Assembly (NCBI GenBank): GCA_943788645.1
Contig: CALSRC010000006.1
Location: 18,879 to 82,878 of the forward strand
Direction: 5' to 3'
DNA length: 64,000 nucleotides
From: UA16 sp002292325
GTDB lineage: Bacteria; Bacteroidota; Bacteroidia; Flavobacteriales_D; Sanyastnellaceae
The notes under the pieces were generated by a model. That model did no database searches. It was given only the letters and a program-made list of their open reading frames with translations, and was not told the origin of the DNA. This document shows positions 44,111-53,299 of this stretch, one piece after another. Positions within the stretch are counted from its first letter, which is position 1. Every line of letters begins with the position of its first letter. A program made the position numbers and the translations under genes.

Positions 44111-47100
44111 TTAATTCTTTTTTGTTACCGCAAGGGCAACAAATGCCCCCTCGCTCAATTGGATCTGCTCGCCTCCTTGAAGTTCTTTCCAAAGAACCTC
44201 ATCCGCTAGTGTCTCCTGGGCAATATAGGTCAAATTCTCTTTCAGAATGGATTCGATTTCAGGTTCAGCCGCTACAACCAATTCTATGCGATCCGTCACC
44301 TCCAGTCCCCCATCCTTGCGCACGTTCTGAACCCGGTTCACCAGCTCCCGCGCCAATCCTTCCGCGCGCAATCCATCGTCTAGGGTGATGTCCAATGCAA
44401 CCGTAACACCATTTGCACTCGAAACCAGCCAACCCGGAATGTCCTCTGTCAATACCTCAACATCCGCCAGATCGACACGTGCTGCTCCTTCCCCGTCTTG
44501 GGGATTCACCTCGATGCTTCCTTGCTTCTCTAAATCGGCAATGGAATCAGCATCCAGCGCACTCACTGCTGCGGCGATGGCTTTCATACGCTTTCCAAAC
44601 CGAGGTCCCATGGCCTTAAAATCCGGTTTCACCTTTTTCACGATGGACACTTCGGAATCGGCGGCGTCCCGGATCAACCGAATTTCTTTGACATTCACTT
44701 CGCTTCGGATAATCGCATCCACCTCTTCAATACGCTCCGCCACTCGATTCTCCAGTACAGGAAGCAAAATTCGACGAAGAGGCTGCCGAACTCGAATGCG
44801 TTCTCGTTTCCTGAGAGAGAGCACTTGTGAACTGATTTGTTGAGCCAATGCCATCCGAGCCTCCAACTCAGCATCGATTGCCGACGCATCCGATTCTGGG
44901 AAGGTCGCCAAATGAACCGATTCTTCCGAACCTGTTAAATCCTGGTGCAGCTGATCGGCATAGAATGGAGCGATGGGCGAAGCCATAACTGCCAGCGCCC
45001 GCAGGCATTCATGAAGTGTTTGATAGGCACTCAATTTTTCCGGACTCATGCTGCCTTTCCAGAAGCGGCGGCGAGATAGGCGCACATGCCAATTGGATAA
45101 TTCATCTATCGCAAAGGATTGAATAGCCCGTGCTACCCGTGTGGGTTCTAAATCCCCATAACCCGCATCCACCTCTTGAATCAAAGAATGCAACCGGGAC
45201 AACACCCACCGGTCAATTTCTGGACGATCTGCCAATGGAATGCTCGGTTCTTCACCCGTAAACCCATCTATCGCAGCGTACAGAGCTAAGAAGTTGTAGG
45301 TGTTGTGAAGCGTTCCGAAGAACTTGCGTTGAACCTCGACGATGCCCTCCGTGTCAAATTTAAGGTTGTCCCAAGGCTGCGCATTGGAAATCATATACCA
45401 CCGCGTCGCATCTGGACCGTACTGCTCGAGCGTCGCGAACGGGTCCACACCATTGCCCAATCGCTTGGACATTTTTTGGCCTTTCTTGTCAAGGACCAAA
45501 CCGTTGCTCACAACATTTTTGTACGCAACCGAGTCAAAAACCATCGTCGATATCGCGTGCAAAGTGTAAAACCAACCACGGGTTTGATCGACACCTTCAG
45601 CAATGAAATCAGCTGGATACGCCTGCCCTTTATCAATCTTTTCTTTGTTTTCAAATGGATAATGCCATTGCGCATACGGCATGGACCCACTGTCAAACCA
45701 TACATCAATCAAGTCAGTCTCTCGGTGCATGGGGCGTCCATCTTGGGCCTTCAGGATGATTTGATCCACGGCGTGCTTGTGCAGGTCGAAGTGGTCGTAG
45801 TTCTCCGTCGACATATCACCCGCCTGGAAGGCGTCCAAGGGATTCGCCTTCATCAAGCCAGAAGCAACTGCCTCATCGCATGCTACTTTGAGTTCTTCAA
45901 CTGAGCCAATGCAGGTGCGTTCGCTACCATCTTCTGTTGACCAAATGGGAATGGGGATGCCCCAAAACCGCGAACGGCTCAGGTTCCAATCGTTCAGGTT
46001 TTCCAACCACTTTCCAAAGCGGCCTGTACCGGTGCTTGCTGGCTTCCACCGAATGGTATCGTTCAGCTCCTGCATGCGCGCTTTGGCGGCTGTCGCTCGA
46101 ACGAACCAACTGTCGAGTGGGTAGTACAAGACAGGCTTATCTGTTCTCCAACAATGCGGGTAATTGTGCTCGTATTTTTCCACTAAAAATGCCCGGCCCC
46201 TTGTCTTGAGGTCGATGGCAATCTCAACATCCACAGAGCGCTCAGGTGCCTCATCGGCTTCGTAGTATTCTTGCTTTACAAATCGACCGGCCAGTGGACC
46301 AACGCCGGCTCGGAAACGGCCTTGTAAATCCACCAACGGCACACCGTGACCTGTGCCGTCGTCGATCAACATAGGAGGCACACCAGCCGCAGATGCCACA
46401 CGGGCATCATCGGCACCAAATGTTGGAGCCGTATGGACAATGCCTGTGCCATCTTCCGTGGTGACAAAATCGCCTGGAATCACGCGAAAAGCCTCACTCA
46501 CACCCGACATCGGCTCTGCCCAATCAAGTAGTGGTTCGTACCGTGCACCGCACAATTCCGCACCGCTGATTCGCGCAATAACCTCGTGATCAGGATCTTT
46601 TTTACCCCCAAAGTGCTTTGACACCAAGTCCTCTGCCAACAAAACAAGCCCCGGTTCTTCGGTATATCGGTTGCACGTAGAAACCAATGCATAGGTAATC
46701 TCAGGACCAACGGTCAATGCCGTATTTGAAGGAAGGGTCCACGGAGTGGTGGTCCAAGCGAGAAAATAAACTGGCAATGCGCTTAGTTTCTCGGCCATTT
46801 CAGGGCCTGCGTGTTCCAAAATACGCGCACCACATTCAGGCAACGCCAGAAACTGGGCGACAACGGTTGTGTCCTTTACATCCCGGTATGCGCCGGGTTG
46901 ATTCAATTCATGTGAACTCAATCCCGTTCCGGCAGCCGGGCTGTAGGGCTGTATGGTGTAGCCCTTGTACAACAAATCCTTTTCATCCAACTGCTTCAAA
47001 AGCCACCATACGCTTTCGATGTACTTGTTCTTGTAGGTAACGTACGGCTCATCCATATCCACCCAATACCCCATTTTTCGGGTCAGGTCATTCCAGATGT

Positions 47101-47506
47101 CCGTGTAGCGCATGACCGCCTCGCGGCATGCTTCATTGTACGCCTCGATCGATAACTTAGATCCGATGTCTTCCTTGGTGATGCCCAACTCCTTTTCCAC
47201 GCCCAACTCCACGGGCAATCCGTGTGTATCCCACCCCGCCTTTCGGTCCACGCGGTAGCCCTTAAGGGTGTGAAATCGACAAAAAATATCTTTAATGGCA
47301 CGGGCCATCACATGATGAATCCCGGGCATCCCATTGGCTGATGGTGGCCCTTCAAAAAAGACATAGGGCCGCTCTTCCGGTCGAGAGTCAATGCTCTTTT
47401 GAAACGTTCCGTCTTTCTCCCATTTAACTAAAATATCGCGAGCTACCTCAGGAAGGTTCAACGATCCACGTTCTGGAAAGGAAGTGGGTGATTTAGGCAT
47501 ACTCAT
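44111..47506 (-). CDS. ileS: Isoleucyl-tRNA synthetase
   Basis: This class I synthetase has 1131 residues. The HIGH-equivalent is PPSANGMPGIHHVMARAIKD (about 54-73). The WTTTPWTLPSNTAL block marks the start of the CP1 editing domain (about 250-265), followed by GTGIVHTAPTFGADD. The KMSKS-type KGQKMSKRLGNG lies at about 674-686. The anticodon domain contains FAIDELSNWHVRLSRRRFW, and the long C-terminal region includes LRKRERIRVRQPLRRILLP and the tail typical of the eukaryote-like IleS type common in Bacteroidota. It heads the ileS-dksA-lspA unit. Confidence 0.96.
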   Translation of the reverse strand: MSMPKSPTSFPERGSLNLPEVARDILVKWEKDGTFQKSIDSRPEERPYVFFEGPPSANGMPGIHHVMARAIKDIFCRFHTLKGYRVDRKAGWDTHGLPVELGVEKELGITKEDIGSKLSIEAYNEACREAVMRYTDIWNDLTRKMGYWVDMDEPYVTYKNKYIESVWWLLKQLDEKDLLYKGYTIQPYSPAAGTGLSSHELNQPGAYRDVKDTTVVAQFLALPECGARILEHAGPEMAEKLSALPVYFLAWTTTPWTLPSNTALTVGPEITYALVSTCNRYTEEPGLVLLAEDLVSKHFGGKKDPDHEVIARISGAELCGARYEPLLDWAEPMSGVSEAFRVIPGDFVTTEDGTGIVHTAPTFGADDARVASAAGVPPMLIDDGTGHGVPLVDLQGRFRAGVGPLAGRFVKQEYYEADEAPERSVDVEIAIDLKTRGRAFLVEKYEHNYPHCWRTDKPVLYYPLDSWFVRATAAKARMQELNDTIRWKPASTGTGRFGKWLENLNDWNLSRSRFWGIPIPIWSTEDGSERTCIGSVEELKVACDEAVASGLMKANPLDAFQAGDMSTENYDHFDLHKHAVDQIILKAQDGRPMHRETDLIDVWFDSGSMPYAQWHYPFENKEKIDKGQAYPADFIAEGVDQTRGWFYTLHAISTMVFDSVAYKNVVSNGLVLDKKGQKMSKRLGNGVDPFATLEQYGPDATRWYMISNAQPWDNLKFDTEGIVEVQRKFFGTLHNTYNFLALYAAIDGFTGEEPSIPLADRPEIDRWVLSRLHSLIQEVDAGYGDLEPTRVARAIQSFAIDELSNWHVRLSRRRFWKGSMSPEKLSAYQTLHECLRALAVMASPIAPFYADQLHQDLTGSEESVHLATFPESDASAIDAELEARMALAQQISSQVLSLRKRERIRVRQPLRRILLPVLENRVAERIEEVDAIIRSEVNVKEIRLIRDAADSEVSIVKKVKPDFKAMGPRFGKRMKAIAAAVSALDADSIADLEKQGSIEVNPQDGEGAARVDLADVEVLTEDIPGWLVSSANGVTVALDITLDDGLRAEGLARELVNRVQNVRKDGGLEVTDRIELVVAAEPEIESILKENLTYIAQETLADEVLWKELQGGEQIQLSEGAFVALAVTKKN

Positions 47507-47567
47507 CCGGTTTCAATTCTATGTCCAAGATTCCGAGGCGTGAAGATAACACCTTCCGCATCATGCG

Positions 47568-48986
47568 TTAAACGCGACTGAGCTTCACCATGTTTGTCAT
47601 GCCTGCATCCGCGATCGGCATGCTCGCAAGGTGAACAACAAAATCACCAGGAGCAACAACACCCATTTTTGTCAACTCAAATTTGATGTCCGCAATGGTA
47701 TGGTCGGTGCTCACCATCTTCAAATAAGGAAATGCCGAGACCCCCCAAACCAGTGACATTTGAGATAAAACCAGCTTGTTCGCTGTGAACATGTACACAT
47801 AAGCTTTGGGTCGTTGACTTGCCACTTGAATCGCTGTATATCCGCTAAAAGTCATCGTCACAATCGCCTTTGCATCCACTCGTTTGGCCAAACGGCATGC
47901 ATTGTAACACATGCTATCGCTTATGAATCGGTCATCCTCCGCACTCAATGGTGGGCGCTCGTGATAGTACATAGCATCGTGTCGCTCCATGGACTCAATG
48001 ATGTCCGTCATCGCCGTCACAGCCTCCACTGGATACGCACCCACCGAAGTCTCGGCACTCAGCATGACCGCGTCAGCGCCATCAAGCACAGCATTCGCAA
48101 CGTCATTCACCTCAGCGCGCGTTGGGACTGAATGCTCGATCATGGACTCCATCATCTGTGTTGCCACGATAACAGGCTTCCCTTTGATCATGCATTTGCG
48201 AATGATTTCCTTCTGGACCAATGGAACATCTTGTTTTGGAATCTCCACGCCTAAATCACCCCGAGCCACCATCACTGCATCTGTCTCTTCTAGAATGGCA
48301 TCCAAGTCCTCCAACGCCTCGGGCTTCTCAATTTTCGCTACAATTCGGGAGTGTTTTCCTGCTTGCTGGATGCTCTTCCTCAGCTCGGTGATGTCGGCCG
48401 AATTTCTGACAAAAGACAACCCAATCCAATCCACGTCGTGCTCTAAAGCGAACTCCAAATCGACGGCGTCCTTTTCCGTGATACAAGGGAGTGAAATCAC
48501 GGTTGATGGTAAATTTATTCCCTTTCGAGGCTTCAATGTCCCGCCGTGAATAACCTCGCACCTTACTTCCGATATGCGGTCTGTTTCGATCACCCGAAGC
48601 TCCAGTTTTCCATCGTCCATGAGCACCGGCTCTCCGGGCTTTACATCTTTTGCGAACTGCGTGTAATTCGTATAAACGCAACCATTCACGCCCATTTCTG
48701 TGCCTGTTCTTATCCGCAATTCGGATCCCTTCACGAGTTCAATGGAACCCCCTTCTATATCTCCAATGCGCAACTTAGGGCCTTGTAAATCCGCAAGAAT
48801 TGCCGTGTACGTCCCGAGTTTCTCATCAATTCGTCGCAACCGTTGGATCGTTTCTCCATGCACCGCATGTTCTCCGTGAGAAAAATTCAATCGGGCTACG
48901 TTCATCCCTTCTTGAATCAATTTCTCCAACTGCTCCTCACTGTTGGAGGCCGGGCCCATGGTTGCTACAATTTTCGTTCGTTTCAT
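47568..48986 (-). CDS. pyk: Pyruvate kinase
   Basis: Pyruvate kinase forms pyruvate and ATP from phosphoenolpyruvate at the end of glycolysis. From the ATG at 48986 it has 472 residues, starting with TKIVATMGPASNSEEQLEKL and GMNVARLNFSHGEH. It continues with ILADLQGPKLRIG, IVAKIEKPEALEDLDAIL (catalytic Lys region), VMVARGDLGVEIP, VPLVQKEIIRKC and SAETSVGAYPVEAV, and ends in a regulatory C-domain with AIVTMTFSGYTA. A TTG at 49007 overlaps the upstream stop as TTGA and would add seven basic residues; the ATG has a purine-rich stretch before it. Confidence 0.96.
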   Translation of the reverse strand: MKRTKIVATMGPASNSEEQLEKLIQEGMNVARLNFSHGEHAVHGETIQRLRRIDEKLGTYTAILADLQGPKLRIGDIEGGSIELVKGSELRIRTGTEMGVNGCVYTNYTQFAKDVKPGEPVLMDDGKLELRVIETDRISEVRCEVIHGGTLKPRKGINLPSTVISLPCITEKDAVDLEFALEHDVDWIGLSFVRNSADITELRKSIQQAGKHSRIVAKIEKPEALEDLDAILEETDAVMVARGDLGVEIPKQDVPLVQKEIIRKCMIKGKPVIVATQMMESMIEHSVPTRAEVNDVANAVLDGADAVMLSAETSVGAYPVEAVTAMTDIIESMERHDAMYYHERPPLSAEDDRFISDSMCYNACRLAKRVDAKAIVTMTFSGYTAIQVASQRPKAYVYMFTANKLVLSQMSLVWGVSAFPYLKMVSTDHTIADIKFELTKMGVVAPGDFVVHLASMPIADAGMTNMVKLSRV

Positions 48987-49003
48987 TTCTTTCTTTCTTT
49001 TCT

Positions 49004-49456
49004 TCAACCAGCTTGTGCGTTCGGTTTGGCCAAATCCGTCAGAGCCAAGTGCTCTATAGCTCCTGACTTCAGCGGGTCCAGTTCTTGGGTGTAATTGACC
49101 CCTTTGACCTGTCGCAACTGCTGCATCAACTCATCCAATGCGTTGGTTTCATCAAAAACTTGAATCAAATAATCCAACGCCGATGCGCCTTGGAAACGGG
49201 CAACGATTCCACCTGGCGCTTTATTTTCAATTAAATAGAGCGTCCGTTGGCGGGCACTTTCTTGTTCCTCAAAACGAAAAATTGCGTGCGATGAACTTCC
49301 CGATCGTTGCGAGATCTCAAGCACATGATTGAACCGAAAATGCCAATCCAGGCGTTGGTTCAATTCCCAGGAAATGCGGTGAGGCGGCAAGTGACTGCTC
49401 AGACCAATCAGCGCAAAATCGCAGGAATCAGCAAAATCTTCGTCCAGCCATTGCAT
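49004..49456 (-). CDS. IPExxxVDY-type conserved protein
   Basis: This 150-residue protein is recognised from its order (rnc, this gene, pyk) and from the N-terminal DFALIGLSSHLPPHRISWELNQRL block. The name-giving motif is degenerate here (RFQGASALDYLIQV keeps only the Asp-Tyr). The C-terminus has the LDELMQQLRQVKGVNYTQELDP segment. The function is unknown. It probably lies in one transcript with acpP-fabF-rnc and pyk. Confidence 0.72.
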   Translation of the reverse strand: MQWLDEDFADSCDFALIGLSSHLPPHRISWELNQRLDWHFRFNHVLEISQRSGSSSHAIFRFEEQESARQRTLYLIENKAPGGIVARFQGASALDYLIQVFDETNALDELMQQLRQVKGVNYTQELDPLKSGAIEHLALTDLAKPNAQAG

Positions 49457-49488
49457 CCTGCGCGAATATACCGCGTGTCAGGGGATAA

Positions 49489-50229
49489 TCATTCATTTTG
49501 ATGACGCCATTCACCCTGCTCCAGCGCAATTCGAGCTGCTTCTTGCTCCGCTTTCTTCTTTGAACTGCCTGAACCCTTTGCCGCCCGATGGCCGTCGACA
49601 AGCAATACGGCTTCAAATAGCTTGTTTCCATCGACACCTGTAATTTCAACTACCTCATATTCCAATTCCTTGGTTTCAACCTGCGACCAGTGATGCAATC
49701 TGGACTTGAAGTCTTCCGACGACTCAAGAATTTGCCTCGCCCCATGACGCATCAGAGCATCTCGCAATGCCCGCTTTGTTTTGCGGTATCCATGATCCAT
49801 GTACATCGCTCCAATCAGAGCTTCCAGTGCATTTCCAATGACAGTCTGCGGAATGGATTCTGTTTCAAATTTGGAATGAATAAACGGGGTCAGTCCCAAT
49901 TCAATTCCAATTTTGTTCAGCGTTTTGCGGCTTACTAACCTCGATTTTCGCTGGGTCAATACCCCTTCATCATCCTGTGGATAAAGAAAAAAAACCAAGT
50001 CTGAAGCGACTGCGCCCAGGATTGAATCTCCTAAAAATTCCAATCGTTCATTCGCTTGTTCGGTGTCGCCCAAACTATTCTGCAAGGAAGCATGCGTGAG
50101 GGCTTCACGGTACCAATGACCATTTCGAACGCGCAGGCCGAATTCTTTTTTGAAGAACACCCGAAATTCTTGTGAAACGGCTCTTGACGCTTTACTCAAA
50201 AACCATGATCGCTGCACCAAACGACTCAA
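49489..50229 (-). CDS. rnc: Ribonuclease III
   Basis: RNase III cleaves double-stranded RNA in rRNA maturation. The 246-residue protein carries the catalytic signature NERLEFLGDSILGAVASDLVF (about 60-80), the second acidic cluster IGNALEALIGAMYMDHG (about 130-146) and a C-terminal double-stranded-RNA-binding domain (FKSRLHHWSQ ... GSSKKKAEQEAARIAL, about 172-240). No ATG is available near the N-terminus; TTG at 50229 is used, with TTG 50220 and GTG 50217 as alternatives. It follows fabF by eight bases. Confidence 0.93.
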   Translation of the reverse strand: MSRLVQRSWFLSKASRAVSQEFRVFFKKEFGLRVRNGHWYREALTHASLQNSLGDTEQANERLEFLGDSILGAVASDLVFFLYPQDDEGVLTQRKSRLVSRKTLNKIGIELGLTPFIHSKFETESIPQTVIGNALEALIGAMYMDHGYRKTKRALRDALMRHGARQILESSEDFKSRLHHWSQVETKELEYEVVEITGVDGNKLFEAVLLVDGHRAAKGSGSSKKKAEQEAARIALEQGEWRHQNE

Positions 50230-50237
50230 AGCAGAAA

Positions 50238-51494
50238 TTAATCCAGTGCCTTAAACAGGACGGATGCGTTGTGGCCGCCAAAACCGAACGTGTTTGATAA
50301 CGCTGCACGCACAGGCCTTTCTTGGGCTTCGTTGAAAGTGAAATTCAATTTGGGATCGAGCTGTTCGTCAGCGTGCTTGAAGTTGATCGTTGGGGGAACT
50401 ACGCCATGCTTGATCGCTAGGATGCATGCAATTCCTTCGATGGCACCTGCTGCACCCAATAAATGGCCCGTCATTGATTTGGTCGAGCTGATATTGAGGT
50501 CATAGGCATGGTCACCGAATACTCCTTGGATGGCTTTTGTCTCTGCAACATCCCCCAATGGGGTCGACGTTCCGTGGACGTTGACATAATCTACCTCATC
50601 TGGGTTCATGTGCGCGTCATCCAACGTCGCTTTCATTACGTTTAGCGCACCGAGCCCCTCAGGATGGGGTGCCGTGATGTGATGCGCATCTGCGCTCATG
50701 CCACCTCCGACCATTTCACAATAGATCGTGGCTCCGCGGGCAACCGCGTGGTCATAATCCTCGAGAATGATCGCTCCTCCGCCTTCTCCAAGGACAAAGC
50801 CATCTCGTGTCGAATCAAAAGGCCTCGATGCCGTTGTTGGATCATCGTTGCGTGTAGACAGGGCCTTCAGTGCGTTGAACCCACCGATTCCACCTTCCGT
50901 AACCGCCGCTTCAGATCCACCCGTAACCATCACATCTGCCTTACCCAATCGGATGTAATTGAAAGCGTCGATCATGGCATTCGTGCCACTCGCACAGGCA
51001 GAAACCGTACAGAAATTGGGTCCACGAAAGCCATGTCGCATGCTGATGTGTCCTGCTGCGATGTCCGAAATCATCATGGGGATGAAGAAAGGACTGAAAC
51101 GTGGAATTCCATCGTTGCGATGAAAATTCAATGCTTCGTTCATGAACGTTTGGAATCCACCTATTCCGGAACCCCAAATCACACCTACTCTGTCCGGATG
51201 CACTGGCGCGTCCTCACCGAGAAGACCTGCATTCTCCAGCGCCTCGTCCGCGCAAACGACCGCGTACTGCGTGAAGAGGTCCATTTTTCTCGATGCTTTG
51301 CGTTCAAGAAATTCAGACACATCGAAGTCCTTGACTTCGCACGCAAATTGCGTTTTGAAGTTCGTTGCATCGAACTTGGTGATGGGCGCAGCTCCGCTGG
51401 CGCCATCCGTCAAGCCTTTCCAATACGCTTGAATGTCGTTCCCTAGGGGCGTAATCGCCCCAATACCGGTGACAACAACCCTTTTCAGCTCCAT
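50238..51494 (-). CDS. fabF: 3-oxoacyl-ACP synthase II
   Basis: FabF is the condensing enzyme that elongates acyl-ACP with malonyl-ACP. At 418 residues it is full length. It starts with RVVVTGIGAITPLGND, has the nucleophile Cys in TVSACASGTNAMIDAFNYI (about 163-181), and the two catalytic His in NVHGTSTPLGD (about 305) and MTGHLLGAAGAIEG (about 341), ending with NTFGFGGHNASVLF. The acpP gene lies 10 bases upstream, and rnc follows, the standard Bacteroidota arrangement. Confidence 0.97.
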   Translation of the reverse strand: MELKRVVVTGIGAITPLGNDIQAYWKGLTDGASGAAPITKFDATNFKTQFACEVKDFDVSEFLERKASRKMDLFTQYAVVCADEALENAGLLGEDAPVHPDRVGVIWGSGIGGFQTFMNEALNFHRNDGIPRFSPFFIPMMISDIAAGHISMRHGFRGPNFCTVSACASGTNAMIDAFNYIRLGKADVMVTGGSEAAVTEGGIGGFNALKALSTRNDDPTTASRPFDSTRDGFVLGEGGGAIILEDYDHAVARGATIYCEMVGGGMSADAHHITAPHPEGLGALNVMKATLDDAHMNPDEVDYVNVHGTSTPLGDVAETKAIQGVFGDHAYDLNISSTKSMTGHLLGAAGAIEGIACILAIKHGVVPPTINFKHADEQLDPKLNFTFNEAQERPVRAALSNTFGFGGHNASVLFKALD

Positions 51495-51504
51495 GGAGCC
51501 AGGG

Positions 51505-51741
51505 TTATTTTGCGTGCTCGGTGATGTAATCGACCGCTTGGCCTACCGTGCTGATTTTTTCAGCTTGATCATCGGGAATCGCGATGTTGAATTCTTTTTC
51601 GAACTCCATGATGAGTTCTACAGTATCCAACGAATCCGCTCCCAAATCATTGGTGAAACTCGCAGACAAGTTCACTTCTCCAACATCAACTCCCAACTTG
51701 TCGACGATAATCGCCGTGACTTTTTCTTGAATATCAGACAT
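51505..51741 (-). CDS. acpP: Acyl carrier protein
   Basis: This 78-residue acidic four-helix protein has the phosphopantetheine attachment site Ser37 in DLGADSLDTVELIMEFEKEF. It carries growing acyl chains for FabF, encoded immediately downstream. It is first in the acpP-fabF-rnc-IPExxxVDY-pyk run. The 97 bases before it, up to the end of the upstream flavoprotein gene, contain TTACTTTG close to the -7 consensus and are the probable promoter region. Confidence 0.97.
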   Translation of the reverse strand: MSDIQEKVTAIIVDKLGVDVGEVNLSASFTNDLGADSLDTVELIMEFEKEFNIAIPDDQAEKISTVGQAVDYITEHAK

Positions 51742-51838
51742 TGCTTAGCTGTTTATCGGGGCGCAAAGTAACCAAAGGAAAAGGTAACCTCTGCTTTTTT
51801 TCGAGAACTTTTCTTTTAAAATTACATTCTACCCCTCT

Positions 51839-52528
51839 TCATGGGTGCATTTCACTGCAGATTTCTTCCAGTCTTTTTCGTTGAATATCAGGCACTTGAC
51901 AGTCTTTTTTGGGGTATCCAATGGGCAGGAGTAAAAATGCACGCTCCGATGAAGGTCTGTCCAAGATTTTTGCCAAAAAATCCATCGGAGAGGGGGTATG
52001 GGTCAAGGTAGCAATCCCACACTCATGCAATGCCGCAATCAATATCCCGCATGCAATGCCAACCGATTCTTGTACATAATAATTCTGAGACTTGCCTTTG
52101 GGTGCGTGAGGGTCTGATTGCCAAGTCTGTCGGAAGACCGCAATCAACGCAGGTGCTTCCTCGAGGTGAGGCTTGATGTGATCGGTCCCAAATGGCTCAA
52201 GGTCGCTCATCCATTGTGCATTCATTCGACCGTGGTAATTGAGGTACTCCTCTTTTTCGGCCGCCTGGCGGATTTGTTGCTTCAATTTCGGATCTGTCAC
52301 CAAACAAAAATGCCACGGTTGTTTATGAGCTCCAGAAGGCGCCGTTCCCGCGGCATGTATGCACTGGCGCACAACATCTAGCGGCAACGATTCTTGGGAA
52401 AAGTGGCGCACCGTGCGGCGCTTGTTGCTCCGCTCAAAAACCGCTTTTGCCCTTGCCTGCATCTGCCCTTCCTCGAGACGTTCAAAATCCAACGGTCTGC
52501 TAGGAGCTTGTTCGTTCACATCACTCAT
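51839..52528 (-). CDS. FMN-dependent nitroreductase-fold protein, iodotyrosine deiodinase (IYD) type
   Basis: This 229-residue flavoprotein has the FMN-binding NKRRTVRHFS (35-44), AAGTAPSGAHKQPWHF (59-74) and the C-terminal LLLPIGYP. It resembles the IYD branch more than ordinary nitroreductases. The active-site lid KEEYLNYHGRMNAQWMSDLE...IK holds Glu94, Tyr98 and Lys119, with the same spacing as the substrate-clamping Glu157, Tyr161 and Lys182 of human IYD as I recall them. IYD removes halogen from halotyrosines. A bacterial IYD is known in another Bacteroidota species, Haliscomenobacter. The ATG at 52528 overlaps the mlaF-like stop by four bases. Confidence 0.82.
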   Translation of the reverse strand: MSDVNEQAPSRPLDFERLEEGQMQARAKAVFERSNKRRTVRHFSQESLPLDVVRQCIHAAGTAPSGAHKQPWHFCLVTDPKLKQQIRQAAEKEEYLNYHGRMNAQWMSDLEPFGTDHIKPHLEEAPALIAVFRQTWQSDPHAPKGKSQNYYVQESVGIACGILIAALHECGIATLTHTPSPMDFLAKILDRPSSERAFLLLPIGYPKKDCQVPDIQRKRLEEICSEMHP

Positions 52529-53295
52529 GATTTCGGTTGAGAGGGTCCATTGCGCCTGATTTGTTTCATCAAATCGCTCGCAAAAACAAATGCCTCCAGC
52601 TCTTTTACACCACCTTGGAGCAGGCCCGCTCGGTCGCCTTTCCAACAAATGCCTCCTTCATGCACGAAGTGGATGGTATCGCTGGCCTCCATTACACTGT
52701 TCATGTCGTGGGAGACGACCACGGTCGTCATCCCATATTCCCGCGTGATGTCCAGAATGAGCTTATCTATGATAATCGCGGTTTGGGGGTCCAGTCCGGA
52801 ATTGGGCTCATCGCAAAACAAATATTTAGGGTTCATCGCAATGGCTCGAGCGATGCCGACACGCTTTTGCATTCCCCCGCTGCACTCTGCAGGATAACGG
52901 TGCTTCGCATCCAGCAGCTCAACACGCTCCAAACACGCGTCAGAACGGCGTTCGATTTCTGCGGCAGAAAGCGAACTAAACATCCGCAACGGAAACTGGA
53001 CGTTTTCCTGCACCGTCATGCTATCAAATAAGGCCGACCCTTGAAAGAGCATGCCTATTTCTTGTCTTATTTTTCTCCGTTCCCTTTCTGGCATAGCCGT
53101 AAAATCCCGACCGTCATACATGACCTGCCCACGATCCGGTTCAATGAGACCCACCGTGCACTTGGTCATAACGCTCTTGCCGCTTCCACTACGTCCAATC
53201 ACAAAATTCACCTTTCCTCGCTCGAATTGGGCACTGACGTCCTTCAAAACGTGGTGCGATCCGAAAGATTTATGGATGTGATGCAGTTCAATCAT
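52525..53295 (-). CDS. ABC transporter ATPase, MlaF type
   Basis: This 256-residue ATPase has Walker A GRSGSGKS (34-41), the signature CSGGMQKRVGIARA (about 138-151), Walker B YLFCDEPNSGLD (about 163-174) and the H-loop VVVSHDMNSV. The GLIEPDRGQVMYDG and FQGSALFDSMTVQENVQFPL blocks are those of the Mla/Mce lipid-transport ATPases that move phospholipids between inner and outer membranes. The matching MlaE permease gene lies directly upstream (four-base gap). The substrate-binding MlaD/MCE gene is not adjacent. Confidence 0.9.
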   Translation of the reverse strand: MIELHHIHKSFGSHHVLKDVSAQFERGKVNFVIGRSGSGKSVMTKCTVGLIEPDRGQVMYDGRDFTAMPERERRKIRQEIGMLFQGSALFDSMTVQENVQFPLRMFSSLSAAEIERRSDACLERVELLDAKHRYPAECSGGMQKRVGIARAIAMNPKYLFCDEPNSGLDPQTAIIIDKLILDITREYGMTTVVVSHDMNSVMEASDTIHFVHEGGICWKGDRAGLLQGGVKELEAFVFASDLMKQIRRNGPSQPKS

Positions 53296-53299
53296 GGCC

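Noticed and set aside
51742..51838. Gap before acpP examined for a riboswitch or small RNA
   Set aside because: It is AT-rich with a near-match -7 element but no stable hairpin or recognisable riboswitch; only a promoter is likely.
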